A stretch of 44,679 bases of DNA, from NCBI GenBank assembly GCA_015055905.1, contig SVHI01000010.1, forward strand, positions 1-44,679, in the 5' to 3' direction. The first letter of the stretch is position 1, and every line of letters begins with the position of its first letter. Below the pieces are notes generated by a model. It was not told the origin of the DNA. It ran no database searches and worked only from the letters and a program-made list of their open reading frames with translations. Origin of the DNA: Clostridiales bacterium (GTDB lineage Bacteria > Bacillota > Clostridia > Christensenellales > UBA1242). A program made the position numbers and the translations under genes. Below are positions 17,771 to 24,746 of the stretch, in pieces.

Positions 17771-17808
17771 TAATAATAATATGAAGCGAATAAATTAACA
17801 AGTTTCAT
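17761..17808 (-). CDS. Tyrosine-rich leader peptide of tyrS (15 aa, MKLVNLFASYYYYYI)
   Basis: Read on the minus strand, an ATG at 17808 preceded by AAAGGAAA at good spacing opens a 16-codon frame: MKLVNLFASYYYYYI then TAG. Five consecutive tyrosine codons (three TAT, two TAC) sit directly before the tyrS coding region and run into a terminator stem. This is the form expected of an attenuator peptide like those of trp, his or phe operons, whose residues match the amino acid sensed. Here it would measure charged tRNA-Tyr. The peptide itself need have no function after synthesis. The reading is from sequence; the regulation is inference. Confidence 0.8.
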   Translation of the reverse strand: MKLVNLFASYYYYYI

Positions 17809-17837
17809 ATTTGGTTTCCTTTTGTGATTATACATAT

Positions 17838-17865
17838 ATGATAGCACGAAATAAAAATATGTCAA
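17838..17865 (-). promoter_or_regulatory. Promoter of the tyrS leader
   Basis: On the minus strand TTGACA, 16-base spacer, TATCAT; predicted +1 near 17831, about 23 bases before the leader-peptide ATG. Confidence 0.7.
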
Positions 17866-17916
17866 TATTTAAAGTGTGGTTTTGGGAATATAATTTTTAA
17901 ATTCAAACTCAATCTA

Positions 17917-17945
17917 TTGACAAATTTACAAAAAAGGGTTAATAT
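17917..17945 (+). promoter_or_regulatory. Promoter of tRNA-Arg
   Basis: TTGACA, 17-base spacer, TAATAT, about 13 bases before the tRNA 5' end. Confidence 0.65.
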
Positions 17946-17958
17946 GTTTGTTGTTAAT

Positions 17959-18035
17959 GCAACCGTAGCTCAGCTGGATAGAGTACTCGGCTACGAACCG
18001 AATGGTCGGGGGTTCGAATCCCTCCGGTTGCACCA
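17959..18035 (+). tRNA. tRNA-Arg (anticodon ACG)
   Basis: Acceptor stem GCAACCG/CGGTTGC, D-arm with AGCTCAGCTGGATAGAGT, anticodon loop CTACGAA giving anticodon ACG (modified to ICG, reads CGU/CGC/CGA), T-loop GTTCGAATC, and an encoded CCA end (18033-18035). All arms pair. It has its own promoter and terminator. Its last 23 bases from the T-loop onward are repeated at 18189-18211. Confidence 0.97.
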
Positions 18036-18037
18036 AA
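18015..18037 (+). repeat. Direct repeat copy 1 (tRNA-Arg 3' end)
   Basis: 23 bases from the T-loop through CCA and two or more following A, identical to 18189-18211. Duplication of a tRNA 3' end is the usual mark of integration at a tRNA gene, though only a short segment lies between the copies. Confidence 0.85.
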
Positions 18038-18040
18038 AAA

Positions 18041-18074
18041 AAGAGAGTATCAAGGAGTTGATGCTCTCTTTTTT
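18041..18074 (+). terminator. Terminator of tRNA-Arg
   Basis: Stem AGAGAGTATCAA/TTGATGCTCTCT (one G-U pair), loop GGAG, followed by TTTTTT. Confidence 0.85.
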
Positions 18075-18092
18075 CTTGATTGAATATAGAAT

Positions 18093-18196
18093 GGGATTCG
18101 AGCGGAGCGTAAAGAAAACAGTCCAGTGGACTGTTTTTAGCGAGTGGCGTGATAGCGGCACAGCCACCTGCCCAGCCTCGTAGCGGAGCGAATCCC
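18093..18196. repeat. Palindromic, GC-richer repeat element beside tRNA-Arg
   Basis: About 104 bases bounded by inverted GGGATTCG (18093-18100) and CGAATCCC (18189-18196), with GAGCGGAGCG near the left end and TAGCGGAGCG near the right end. Inside is a perfect palindrome AAACAGTCCA-G-TGGACTGTTT (18116-18136) followed by T. It is clearly richer in G+C than the flanks. The edges match the T-loop of the tRNA in inverted and direct orientation. It looks like a small non-coding, hairpin-rich element inserted or duplicated next to the tRNA. Frames through it are not real genes. Confidence 0.55.
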
Positions 18197-18211
18197 TCCG
18201 GTTGCACCAAA
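18189..18211 (+). repeat. Direct repeat copy 2 (tRNA 3'-end remnant)
   Basis: Exact 23-base copy of 18015-18037, lacking the rest of the tRNA; it is not a functional tRNA gene. Confidence 0.85.
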
Positions 18212-18234
18212 TGCGTGGCTCGCGAAAAAGTCAC

Positions 18235-18270
18235 AACAAAAAAAGACTTGGGAAACCAAGTCCTTTTTTA
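18235..18270. terminator. Terminator downstream of the tRNA remnant
   Basis: Stem GACTTGG/CCAAGTC, GAAA tetraloop, followed by CTTTTTT; A-run on the other side, so it may act both ways. Confidence 0.75.
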
Positions 18271-18303
18271 TTGTCTCGATATTGTGTGGGCGGCGTCATT
18301 TAT

Positions 18304-18333
18304 TTGACAAATTAGGAGTATAAAAGTTATCAT
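18304..18333 (+). promoter_or_regulatory. Promoter of the branching enzyme gene
   Basis: TTGACA, 18-base spacer, TATCAT. Confidence 0.65.
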
Positions 18334-18371
18334 ATATTAGATAAAAAGAGTATAAAATTTTGGGGGGAAAG

Positions 18372-20357
18372 ATGTATCGTATTTTTGATTACAATCCACA
18401 ACTAAAGCCATTTCAAGGTGACATCGATTATCGTATGCATCTTTATCTTGATACGAAATGGAAACTCGTTGGCGACAGAATGTCGCTTTGTGATTTTGCT
18501 AATGCTCACGAACATTTTGGCATACATCACGTTGACGGAGGTTGGATATACCGCGAGTGGGCACCAAGTGCACATCAATTATATCTCACTGGCGATTTTA
18601 ATGACTGGCACTGGCTTGACCACCCAATGAAAAGGCTCGACAACGGTGTTTGGGAACTTTGGCTTGAGGGCGACAATGCCCTTTGGAATGGTTGCAAAGT
18701 CAAGACTATTGTTGACGCGAATATGACAAGAACTGAGCATATTCCGCTTTATGCAAAAAGGGTTATTCAAAGACCTTACACAATAGAGTGGGTTGCAGAA
18801 GTTGTTGACGAAAGAATCACATTCCCTTGGACAGACCAAAATTTTAAACCTGAAGATTCGCTTTATATTTATGAGGCGCATATAGGAATGGCTCAAGAAG
18901 ACGGCAGAGTTGGAACATATCGTGAATTCGCGGATAATATTTTGCCGATAATCAAAGAGACGGGTTACAACACTATTCAATTAATGGCGGTTATGGAACA
19001 CCCATACTATGGAAGTTTCGGCTATCAAGTTTCAAACTTCTATGCTGCATCGTCTTGGTTTGGTCACCCTTATGACCTTAAATATTTAATCAATAAGGCT
19101 CACGAAATGGGCTTAAGGGTTCTTTTGGACGTTGTTCATTCACACGCAGTGAAAAACACTACTGAAGGAATTAATATGTTTGACGGAACAACTTGGCAGT
19201 TCTTCCACGACGGCGAGAAAGGTGAGCACCCAGCGTGGGGAACAAAGTGTTTCAATTACGGCAAACACGAAGTTATACACTTCTTGCTTTCAAACCTTAA
19301 GTTTTGGCTTAATGAATATCATTTTGATGGATTCCGTTTTGACGGCGTAACATCAATGTTATATCACGACCACGGCTTGGGCGAGGCGTTTGATAACGAC
19401 AAAAAATATTTCTCAACAAACACTAACGTTGAGGCAATCACATATTTGCAACTTGCAAACGAACTTGTTCATCAAGTGAAACCTGAAGCAATCACGATTG
19501 CTGAGGATATGTCTGGTATGCCAGGAATGTGTCTTCCTATTGAAGAAGGCGGAATTGGATTTAATTACCGCTTGGCGATGGGGCTTCCTGATATGTGGAT
19601 AAAGACTATTAAAGAAACCAAAGACGAGTTTTGGGACATTGGCAAAATGTGGTGCGAGATGTGTTTGAGGCGTCCAGGTGAGGGAACTGTTGGCTATGTT
19701 GAAAGCCACGACCAAGCCCTTGTTGGTGACAAGACGGTAATTTTCCGTTTGGCAGATGCTGCGATGTATACTGATATGGACAGAGCCTGTCACAATTTAG
19801 TAATAGACAGAGCGATTGCTCTTCACAAAATGATTAGGTTATTTACTTTGGCTGGTGGCGGCGAGGCATACCTCAACTTTATGGGCAATGAGTTTGGTCA
19901 CCCAGAATGGATTGATTTTCCACGCGAGGGCAATGGTTGGAGTTTCCATTATTGCAGACGTCAATGGAGTTTGAAGTATAATGGTTTCCTTAAATATGAA
20001 TGGCTCAGTGAATTTGACAAAGATATGGTTAGGGTAACAAAGGCAAACAATATTTTCAAACAAAGAATGGCAGATTTGTTGCTACTCAAAAACCCAGAGC
20101 AAACTATTGTGTTTTATAGAAACGGGCTTGTGTTTGCGTTTAACTTTAGTCCAAATAAATCACTTTCAAATGTGCTTGTGCCAGTTCCAAAAAAGGCAGA
20201 CTATACTGTTGAGTTCTGCAGCGACGATTTTAAATATGGTGGAAATGGGCTTGTGTATCATATGACCTATCCATCAAAGAAGTTTGACGGACAACACTAC
20301 ATTGAACTTTACATTCCTGCAAGAACCGCGATTGTTTTGAAAGAAAACAAAAAATAG
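18372..20357 (+). CDS. glgB: 1,4-alpha-glucan branching enzyme, eukaryote-type (GH13_8-like)
   Basis: 661 aa from the ATG at 18372, chosen for the GGGGGAAA ribosome site just before it. It moves segments of alpha-1,4 glucan to form alpha-1,6 branches in glycogen. A CBM48-type N-terminal domain includes GGWIYREWAPSAHQLYLTGDFN (about 56-77). The GH13 catalytic regions are DVVHSH (D253, H256), FRFDGVTSM (nucleophile D324), AEDMSG (acid/base E378) and ESHDQ (H446, D447). Motifs such as NTIQLMAVMEHPYYGSFGYQV and GINMFDG resemble human GBE1 more than E. coli GlgB, from memory of those sequences. No other glycogen gene is in this window. Single-gene unit. Confidence 0.95.
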   Translation: MYRIFDYNPQLKPFQGDIDYRMHLYLDTKWKLVGDRMSLCDFANAHEHFGIHHVDGGWIYREWAPSAHQLYLTGDFNDWHWLDHPMKRLDNGVWELWLEGDNALWNGCKVKTIVDANMTRTEHIPLYAKRVIQRPYTIEWVAEVVDERITFPWTDQNFKPEDSLYIYEAHIGMAQEDGRVGTYREFADNILPIIKETGYNTIQLMAVMEHPYYGSFGYQVSNFYAASSWFGHPYDLKYLINKAHEMGLRVLLDVVHSHAVKNTTEGINMFDGTTWQFFHDGEKGEHPAWGTKCFNYGKHEVIHFLLSNLKFWLNEYHFDGFRFDGVTSMLYHDHGLGEAFDNDKKYFSTNTNVEAITYLQLANELVHQVKPEAITIAEDMSGMPGMCLPIEEGGIGFNYRLAMGLPDMWIKTIKETKDEFWDIGKMWCEMCLRRPGEGTVGYVESHDQALVGDKTVIFRLADAAMYTDMDRACHNLVIDRAIALHKMIRLFTLAGGGEAYLNFMGNEFGHPEWIDFPREGNGWSFHYCRRQWSLKYNGFLKYEWLSEFDKDMVRVTKANNIFKQRMADLLLLKNPEQTIVFYRNGLVFAFNFSPNKSLSNVLVPVPKKADYTVEFCSDDFKYGGNGLVYHMTYPSKKFDGQHYIELYIPARTAIVLKENKK

Positions 20358-20363
20358 AAGGTA

Positions 20364-20394
20364 AAAAAAAGAGCCAAAATTTGGCTCTTTTTTA
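20364..20394. terminator. Bidirectional terminator after glgB
   Basis: Stem AGAGCCAAA/TTTGGCTCT with one-base centre, flanked by A-run and T-run; serves glgB and the convergent gene at 20401. Confidence 0.85.
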
Positions 20395-20400
20395 TTTTAG

Positions 20401-21027
20401 TTATTTATCTTCTGGTTGTGAACCTACAAGGCTTGCGGCATACACCTTTCTAACCTTTGGACTGCTTTCAGCGAAAAGGTCTGGGCATTTGTCGTGAAGG
20501 TCTTTAAGTTCTTCAGGTGAGAGTTTGTGAACAGGGAACAAGTAACCGCCTCTGTTGTCGTCGTCTCCACCACCATATTGTGTGTAAGCACCGTGCAAGA
20601 AGATAGGGTATGTCAAGAAGACTTCGTCATCTCTTTCACTCAAATAACCTGTTGTGAGAATACAACCTGCATCAACATAAGCTTCTTTGTTGTCTTCAAA
20701 AGGAATGTCTTTTTGAAGCGCTTGATAAGCTGTGTAAACTGCTTTGAGTTCTTCTGGAGAACCTGCTTCAGTTGCTGCAACATACATATCAAGAAGTCCA
20801 CGAAGAAGTGGAGAACTTGCGAGTTCTTCAGCGTGTTCTTTTTGTGTTTCCTTGATTTGTTTTGCTACTTCCAACTTTGAGTTTTTGTAAACTTCACCAA
20901 GCCAGTATCTTTTGTTTTGGATATCATAGTCTGATGTTGGTTCGCTGTTGTATGCATATTGCATAGCCTCTGCGAGTTTAAAAATTTCTCTTCTGTAAGG
21001 TAAATCATTAATGTTAAGTCTTGCCAT
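20401..21027 (-). CDS. Conserved-looking protein of unknown function (208 aa)
   Basis: I do not recognise the family. It is soluble and acidic, with no signal peptide or membrane segment. The N-terminal part (about 10-110) looks helical; the second half contains a glycine/aspartate cluster YGGGDDDNRGGY at about 155-166, and SPEELKDLHDKCPDLF. A perfect AAAGGAGG ribosome site and a strong promoter suggest high expression. No functional clue comes from the neighbours: it lies between terminators as a single gene. Confidence 0.8.
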   Translation of the reverse strand: MARLNINDLPYRREIFKLAEAMQYAYNSEPTSDYDIQNKRYWLGEVYKNSKLEVAKQIKETQKEHAEELASSPLLRGLLDMYVAATEAGSPEELKAVYTAYQALQKDIPFEDNKEAYVDAGCILTTGYLSERDDEVFLTYPIFLHGAYTQYGGGDDDNRGGYLFPVHKLSPEELKDLHDKCPDLFAESSPKVRKVYAASLVGSQPEDK

Positions 21028-21053
21028 ATTATTGTTCCTCCTTTTATGGCTTT

Positions 21054-21082
21054 ATTATACCATAAATTGTAGCGATTTTCAA
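21054..21082 (-). promoter_or_regulatory. Promoter of the 208-aa unknown gene
   Basis: On the minus strand TTGAAA, 17-base spacer, TATAAT. Confidence 0.8.
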
Positions 21083-21098
21083 TAGTGATTGCAACAAA

Positions 21099-21623
21099 TT
21101 AGAGCAGTGTTTTCATATAAAAAACCAGTTTTTTATAGGTTCTTTCGCACATACTGTTAAGATTTTGCGGTTTTTCTTTCAAAACATCTTCAAGTGAGAG
21201 TTCAACCTTGGTGTAGGTTCTGTCATCTTTTTTAAACTCTTCGCCGATTCCAAACTCGGTGTTGTTTGAAAAGTTTTTAAACTCGCAAATATAATAATAG
21301 TCAATTCGGTGCGAAACAAATTTTTTACCATTATACTCAAGTGGAATGTTATAGTATTGTTTGTCGAGATATTGTGTTGGAACGACTACGGCGTTATATT
21401 CTTCAAGTGTTTCGCGAACCATTGCGTCTTTGATTGTTTCATTGTCGTCGACTCCGCCGCCTGGCAAAAGGTAGTGATGTTTTCCGTTATTATAGTCAAT
21501 TCTTATTGCCAAGAGTTTGCCGTCTTTGATAACAATGGCTCTTGCTTTCCTGAAAAACTTTCCTTGTTTGGTTAAACCATAAGAATATTTTATTTTTTCA
21601 GGATTGGTTTCGTTTCTTGCCAT
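21099..21623 (-). CDS. Nudix hydrolase (174 aa)
   Basis: Nudix box G56-x5-E62-x7-R70-E-T-L-E-E-Y-N-A78; the usual glycine near the end of the box is asparagine (N77), but the catalytic glutamates are present. The N-terminal strand-rich part (KARAIVIKDGKLLAIRID) is typical. Substrate unknown. GGAGGG ribosome site close to the ATG and a promoter of its own; no obvious terminator before the next promoter region, which lies right after its stop. Confidence 0.88.
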   Translation of the reverse strand: MARNETNPEKIKYSYGLTKQGKFFRKARAIVIKDGKLLAIRIDYNNGKHHYLLPGGGVDDNETIKDAMVRETLEEYNAVVVPTQYLDKQYYNIPLEYNGKKFVSHRIDYYYICEFKNFSNNTEFGIGEEFKKDDRTYTKVELSLEDVLKEKPQNLNSMCERTYKKLVFYMKTLL

Positions 21624-21646
21624 AACTCCCTCCGCTTAACAATAAA

Positions 21647-21676
21647 AGTATAACACTAAACCAAAAGAGTCGTCAA
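21647..21676 (-). promoter_or_regulatory. Promoter of the second Nudix gene
   Basis: On the minus strand TTGACG, 18-base spacer, TATACT. Confidence 0.65.
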
Positions 21677-21759
21677 ACCTGATTTGTGTTTGGTTACCTT
21701 TATTAAAAATTATCTATCATATTTATAATTATAATCTATATATTTTTTATTAGAAATAT

Positions 21760-21788
21760 GTGACAAGCGAAAGGTTTTGCTGTATAAT
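21760..21788 (+). promoter_or_regulatory. Promoter of the phosphorylase/nitroreductase operon
   Basis: GTGACA, 17-base spacer, TATAAT; AGGAGG ribosome site follows at about 21810. Confidence 0.7.
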
Positions 21789-21822
21789 TTTTATAACGAA
21801 GTCTAGATTAGGAGGACCGGCT

Positions 21823-22623
21823 ATGATTTTGGGTGATATTAAAGACGCACCAATTCTTGAATTTGATGAAGACTCTGCAAGAGAGTCAAAAAATCATTTC
21901 TTTCAACAAGGAAAGAAAAACTTTGGTGCTTTTGATAAAGTTGTTGAAATGGGCATTGATAGATGTATTATCTTCCTTCCACGTTCATTTAATGAGTGTA
22001 AGGATATTTTTTGCAAGTGCGAAAAAATTTATGAGTTTAAATCAGCCAGCACAATCTCGCCAGTTTATCTTTATGACAACAAATGCTTGATTGCACTCTG
22101 TCCACTTGGCGGACCAGCGGCTGGAAACCTTGTTGAAGAACTTAGTTATGTTGGTGTTAACAAATTTATTGCTTGTGGTTCGTGTGGTTGTATTGTTGAG
22201 GATATTGATATTCATAACACTTTCTTTATTCCAACATCTGCAATTCGTGACGAGGGACTTTCTTATCACTATATTCCTGCAAGCAGATATATTGAAACCA
22301 ACAAAAATGTAATAAAGGTTTTGGAAGAGTCATTGCAAAAACATCACCAACAATATATTCTTGGCAGAACTTGGACTATTGATGCATTATACCGTGAAAC
22401 ACCTTCAAGAACTGCAAGACGAATTAAAGAGGGTGCGATTGGCGTTGAAATGGAGTGTGCATCACTTGCTGCTGTTACTGAATATAACGCGCTCACTTTT
22501 GGTTCACTTTTCTATTTCACAGACCTTGTTTCAACAAAGGGTTGGGACTGGAGACTTTATGATAAAGTTGAACTTAGAACAAGACTTATTAATATTGTGG
22601 TTGACGCGATTATGAGTTTGTAG
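21823..22623 (+). CDS. Nucleoside phosphorylase (PNP/UDP family)
   Basis: 266 aa from the ATG at 21823, preceded by AGGAGG; the longer frame to 21760 crosses the promoter. Family features are the phosphate/base site ACGSCG (118-123) after GGPAAGN, and GVEMECASL (207-215), whose glutamate contacts the ribose. Such enzymes split nucleosides by phosphorolysis for salvage; the residues visible to me do not settle uridine against purine specificity. Co-transcribed with a nitroreductase-like gene eight bases downstream. Confidence 0.9.
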   Translation: MILGDIKDAPILEFDEDSARESKNHFFQQGKKNFGAFDKVVEMGIDRCIIFLPRSFNECKDIFCKCEKIYEFKSASTISPVYLYDNKCLIALCPLGGPAAGNLVEELSYVGVNKFIACGSCGCIVEDIDIHNTFFIPTSAIRDEGLSYHYIPASRYIETNKNVIKVLEESLQKHHQQYILGRTWTIDALYRETPSRTARRIKEGAIGVEMECASLAAVTEYNALTFGSLFYFTDLVSTKGWDWRLYDKVELRTRLINIVVDAIMSL

Positions 22624-22631
22624 GAGTTTGT

Positions 22632-23300
22632 ATGAATATTATAGACGTTATGAAAAGCAGACATTCTGTTAGAAGTTATTTGGATAGAGAAATTGAGCCA
22701 GAAAAAGTTGATGCTCTTCAAAAAGAAATCGACGAATGCAACAAAGAAAGTGGTCTTTCTATTCAACTTTTGGTAAATGAGCCAAAGGCGTTTAAAACTT
22801 CTATTATGAACTATGGCAAAATCAAAAATGCTAAAAACTATATCGCTCTGGTTGGAAAGAAAAACGAAAAAGACCTCGACGAAAAAGTTGGTTATTTTGG
22901 CGAGCGTGTTGTTTTGAAGGCGCAAGAACTCGGGCTTAATACTTGTTGGGTTGCACTCACTTACAACAAAGGTGGGGTTCAAGCAAAAGTTGCTGACGAC
23001 GAAAAACTTGTATGCGTAATTTCTCTTGGTTATGGCGAAACCCAAGGTGTGGTGAGAAAGAGTAAAACACCAGAAAAGGTTTCAAATATTCAAGAGGGTG
23101 ACCCTGAATGGTTTAAGACCGGTGTTGAAATGGCTCTTCTTGCACCAACTGCAATAAACCAACAACAGTTTTATATTGAAAGAGAAGAAAACAAAGTTTC
23201 TATTGAGTCAAAAATTGGTTTTTATGCAAAGATTGACTTAGGAATTGTCAAGCTTCATTTTGAACTAGGTGCTGGCAAAGACAATTTTGAATGGAAATAA
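22632..23300 (+). CDS. Nitroreductase-family flavoprotein (TM1586-like)
   Basis: 222 aa. The N-terminus MNIIDVMKSRHSVRSYLDREIE is the hallmark of FMN-binding nitroreductases (SRHSVRSY at about 9-16). It continues with YGKIKNAKNYIALVG and a second half ALLAPTAINQQQF that contacts flavin. It resembles the group of putative nitroreductases where two half domains lie in one chain. Substrate unknown. TAGGAG ribosome site; it follows the phosphorylase by eight bases and is likely translationally coupled. A strong terminator ends the unit. Confidence 0.88.
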   Translation: MNIIDVMKSRHSVRSYLDREIEPEKVDALQKEIDECNKESGLSIQLLVNEPKAFKTSIMNYGKIKNAKNYIALVGKKNEKDLDEKVGYFGERVVLKAQELGLNTCWVALTYNKGGVQAKVADDEKLVCVISLGYGETQGVVRKSKTPEKVSNIQEGDPEWFKTGVEMALLAPTAINQQQFYIEREENKVSIESKIGFYAKIDLGIVKLHFELGAGKDNFEWK

Positions 23301-23334
23301 AAAAGACTTGGGGTTTTCCCAAGTCTTTTATTTT
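23300..23334. terminator. Bidirectional terminator after the nitroreductase gene
   Basis: Stem AAAGACTTGGG/CCCAAGTCTTT with loop GTTTT, A-run and T-run on opposite sides; the last bases enter the convergent thioesterase gene. Confidence 0.85.
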
Positions 23335-24032
23335 ACAAATGAATTAAATACAGTTTTGTCCCCGATTTTTCCTGACACAAATTCGCCAGCCTCTGTTTTA
23401 GAAGTTAAAACTTCAATCTCATCACCAAACAAACACTCATTTATAAAATTAATTTCAAAATGAGTTATTTCTTTATTTTCTGCAGCGTTTAAAACAAGCG
23501 ATGCGTAGTTTGTGTTATTCATATGTTTGTTGTGGTCAAGGTCACTGAACTTAACGTTATGAACAAAAGAAATCTGCTGTGCATCTGTTGGAACTGAAAC
23601 CTTGTCAAATCGTTCTTTATAATTTTTATCAGGACAAATTTCGCCGATATAGTTCACGTTTTCAGTGCGTTGAAGTTTTCTTTCCACGGTGTCAATAACA
23701 CACCATTTTGAAGTCGCAATAACGAGAACTTCACCGTCTTCGCTCAAAATTTTCATATCTCTGTCAAAATCAATTCTGCCTTTTTCGTGTGGCCAGGTTT
23801 GAACAATAACGGTTTGTGTTGGTTTTGGCATTTTTAAAATATCAAATTTCACACGACTTAAGACCCAGTATAGATTTTTTTCAACCATTGTTTTAAACCC
23901 AACTCCAATGTCGTCGGCGTGACGAGCGGCAACATCTTGAAAAATGCTCAAAATCGACTTTGGTGAAAGATTGTCGTTTGCATCAAAATAACTATCAAAA
24001 AGGGTTATTTTGGTTTCATATTTCATTATCAT
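23328..24032 (-). CDS. Acyl-ACP thioesterase (FatA/FatB-like)
   Basis: 234 aa from the ATG at 24032, which has AGAGGA seven bases upstream; the frame extends to 24098 without support. It is a double hot-dog protein of normal bacterial length. The C-terminal hot-dog holds the catalytic pattern DLDHNKHMNNTNY with N168, H170 and N172. Such enzymes release fatty acids from acyl carrier protein. No fatty acid synthesis genes are adjacent, so chain-length preference cannot be guessed. Promoter with extended -10 upstream. Confidence 0.9.
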   Translation of the reverse strand: MIMKYETKITLFDSYFDANDNLSPKSILSIFQDVAARHADDIGVGFKTMVEKNLYWVLSRVKFDILKMPKPTQTVIVQTWPHEKGRIDFDRDMKILSEDGEVLVIATSKWCVIDTVERKLQRTENVNYIGEICPDKNYKERFDKVSVPTDAQQISFVHNVKFSDLDHNKHMNNTNYASLVLNAAENKEITHFEINFINECLFGDEIEVLTSKTEAGEFVSGKIGDKTVFNSFVK

Positions 24033-24054
24033 AATAGTTTCCTCTACAAAAAAT

Positions 24055-24063
24055 ATTATATCA
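24055..24063 (-). promoter_or_regulatory. Extended -10 promoter of the thioesterase gene
   Basis: TGATATAAT on the minus strand; no good -35 box. Confidence 0.5.
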
Positions 24064-24109
24064 TTTAAAACTAAAATTTTAAAATAGAAAAATGACACAA
24101 TTTATGTGT

Positions 24110-24146
24110 AAACAAAAAACTTGGAGGTGTCTCCAAGTTTTATTTT
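24110..24146 (-). terminator. Terminator of the pyrophosphatase gene
   Basis: Stem AAAACTTGGAG/CTCCAAGTTTT, loop GTGT, U-run on the minus strand; the stop codon at 24140 is inside the stem. Confidence 0.82.
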
Positions 24147-24679
24147 TTGTCGTTTTTGTGAGCCTCTTTATATCTGTTCATACAAATTTTGATTGCGTCT
24201 CTTGCATATTGGCTGTCATAGAATTTACTGATTTTTGTCTTTTTGTTTTCAAGGTCTTTATACACTCTCAAAAAGTGCATAAGTTCTTCGATGATGTGTG
24301 GAGGCATATCAGTGATTTCCTCGTAACTGCTATATGTTGGGTCACCAGTTGGAACGGCAATAAGTTTTGTGTCAATTTGGTCATTGTCAATCATATCAAT
24401 GGCACCGATTGCTTTACATTCAACCAAACACATTGGGTGAATTTCTTCTGAACAATAAACAAAAACGTCCAAAGGGTCGTCATCTTCACTAAGTGTAAGT
24501 GGCACAAAGCCATAGTTTGCAGGATAGTGTGTTGATGTGTATAAAATTCTGTCAAGCATCAACAAACCGGTTTCCTTGTCAATTTCATATTTACCCTTGC
24601 TGTTTTTGCAGATTTCAATAACCGCCATAAATTTGTCTTCTTTAATTCTTTCTGGATTAATATCGTGTAATATATTCAT
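24140..24679 (-). CDS. ppa: Family I inorganic pyrophosphatase
   Basis: 179 aa from the ATG at 24679 with GAGGTGA just before it; the frame runs on to 24814 but would swallow the promoter and terminator. Motifs: KGKYEID (K30, E32), YGFVP (56-60) and the metal-binding DDDPLDV (D66, D68, D71). It hydrolyses pyrophosphate from biosynthetic reactions and pulls them forward. This is the soluble, Mg2+-dependent family. It has its own promoter, whose -35 box lies inside the terminator of the upstream gene. Confidence 0.95.
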   Translation of the reverse strand: MNILHDINPERIKEDKFMAVIEICKNSKGKYEIDKETGLLMLDRILYTSTHYPANYGFVPLTLSEDDDPLDVFVYCSEEIHPMCLVECKAIGAIDMIDNDQIDTKLIAVPTGDPTYSSYEEITDMPPHIIEELMHFLRVYKDLENKKTKISKFYDSQYARDAIKICMNRYKEAHKNDKK

Positions 24680-24701
24680 ATTTTCACCTCGCTTGCACAA
24701 G

Positions 24702-24730
24702 AGTATACCATAAAAAAACTCCTTTGGCAA
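24702..24730 (-). promoter_or_regulatory. Promoter of ppa, overlapping an upstream terminator
   Basis: On the minus strand TTGCCA, 17-base spacer, TATACT with TG one base before the -10. The -35 is within the terminator hairpin of the HD-domain gene. Confidence 0.65.
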
Positions 24731-24741
24731 GCGCCAAGGAG
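24712..24741 (-). terminator. Terminator of the HD-domain gene
   Basis: Stem CTCCTTGGC/GCCAAAGGAG (one bulge) followed by seven U on the minus strand. Confidence 0.8.
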
Positions 24742-24746
24742 CGAGG

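Larger units (their letters stand above)
17556..17831 (-). promoter_or_regulatory. tyrS leader: candidate ribosome-mediated tyrosine attenuator
   Basis: The region between the leader promoter and tyrS holds the Tyr-run leader peptide (17761-17808), hairpin 1 (17750-17770), hairpin 2 (17652-17675) and three alternative pairings: 17753-17760 with 17706-17713 (GCTATATG/CATATAGC, perfect), 17713-17717 with 17686-17690 (CTGTC/GGCAG), and 17686-17696 with 17659-17670 (11 bp with one bulge and two wobbles). These chain so that loss of hairpin 1 favours loss of hairpin 2. No T-box motif (AGGGTGG...) is present; the only GTGGT lies after hairpin 2, at 17611-17615, which is the wrong position. Confidence 0.65.

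Noticed and set aside
17926..18234. 102-aa minus-strand frame and an 88-aa plus-strand frame over the tRNA-Arg region
   Set aside because: They translate the tRNA and its 3' remnant in antisense or sense (VQPEGFEPP-type shadow protein). They are not coding.
18235..24146. Three terminators sharing an ACTTGG/CCAAGT core (18245, 23303, 24117) as a dispersed repeat family
   Set aside because: The similarity is only 5-7 bp per arm, with different loops and flanks; ordinary terminator convergence is enough.
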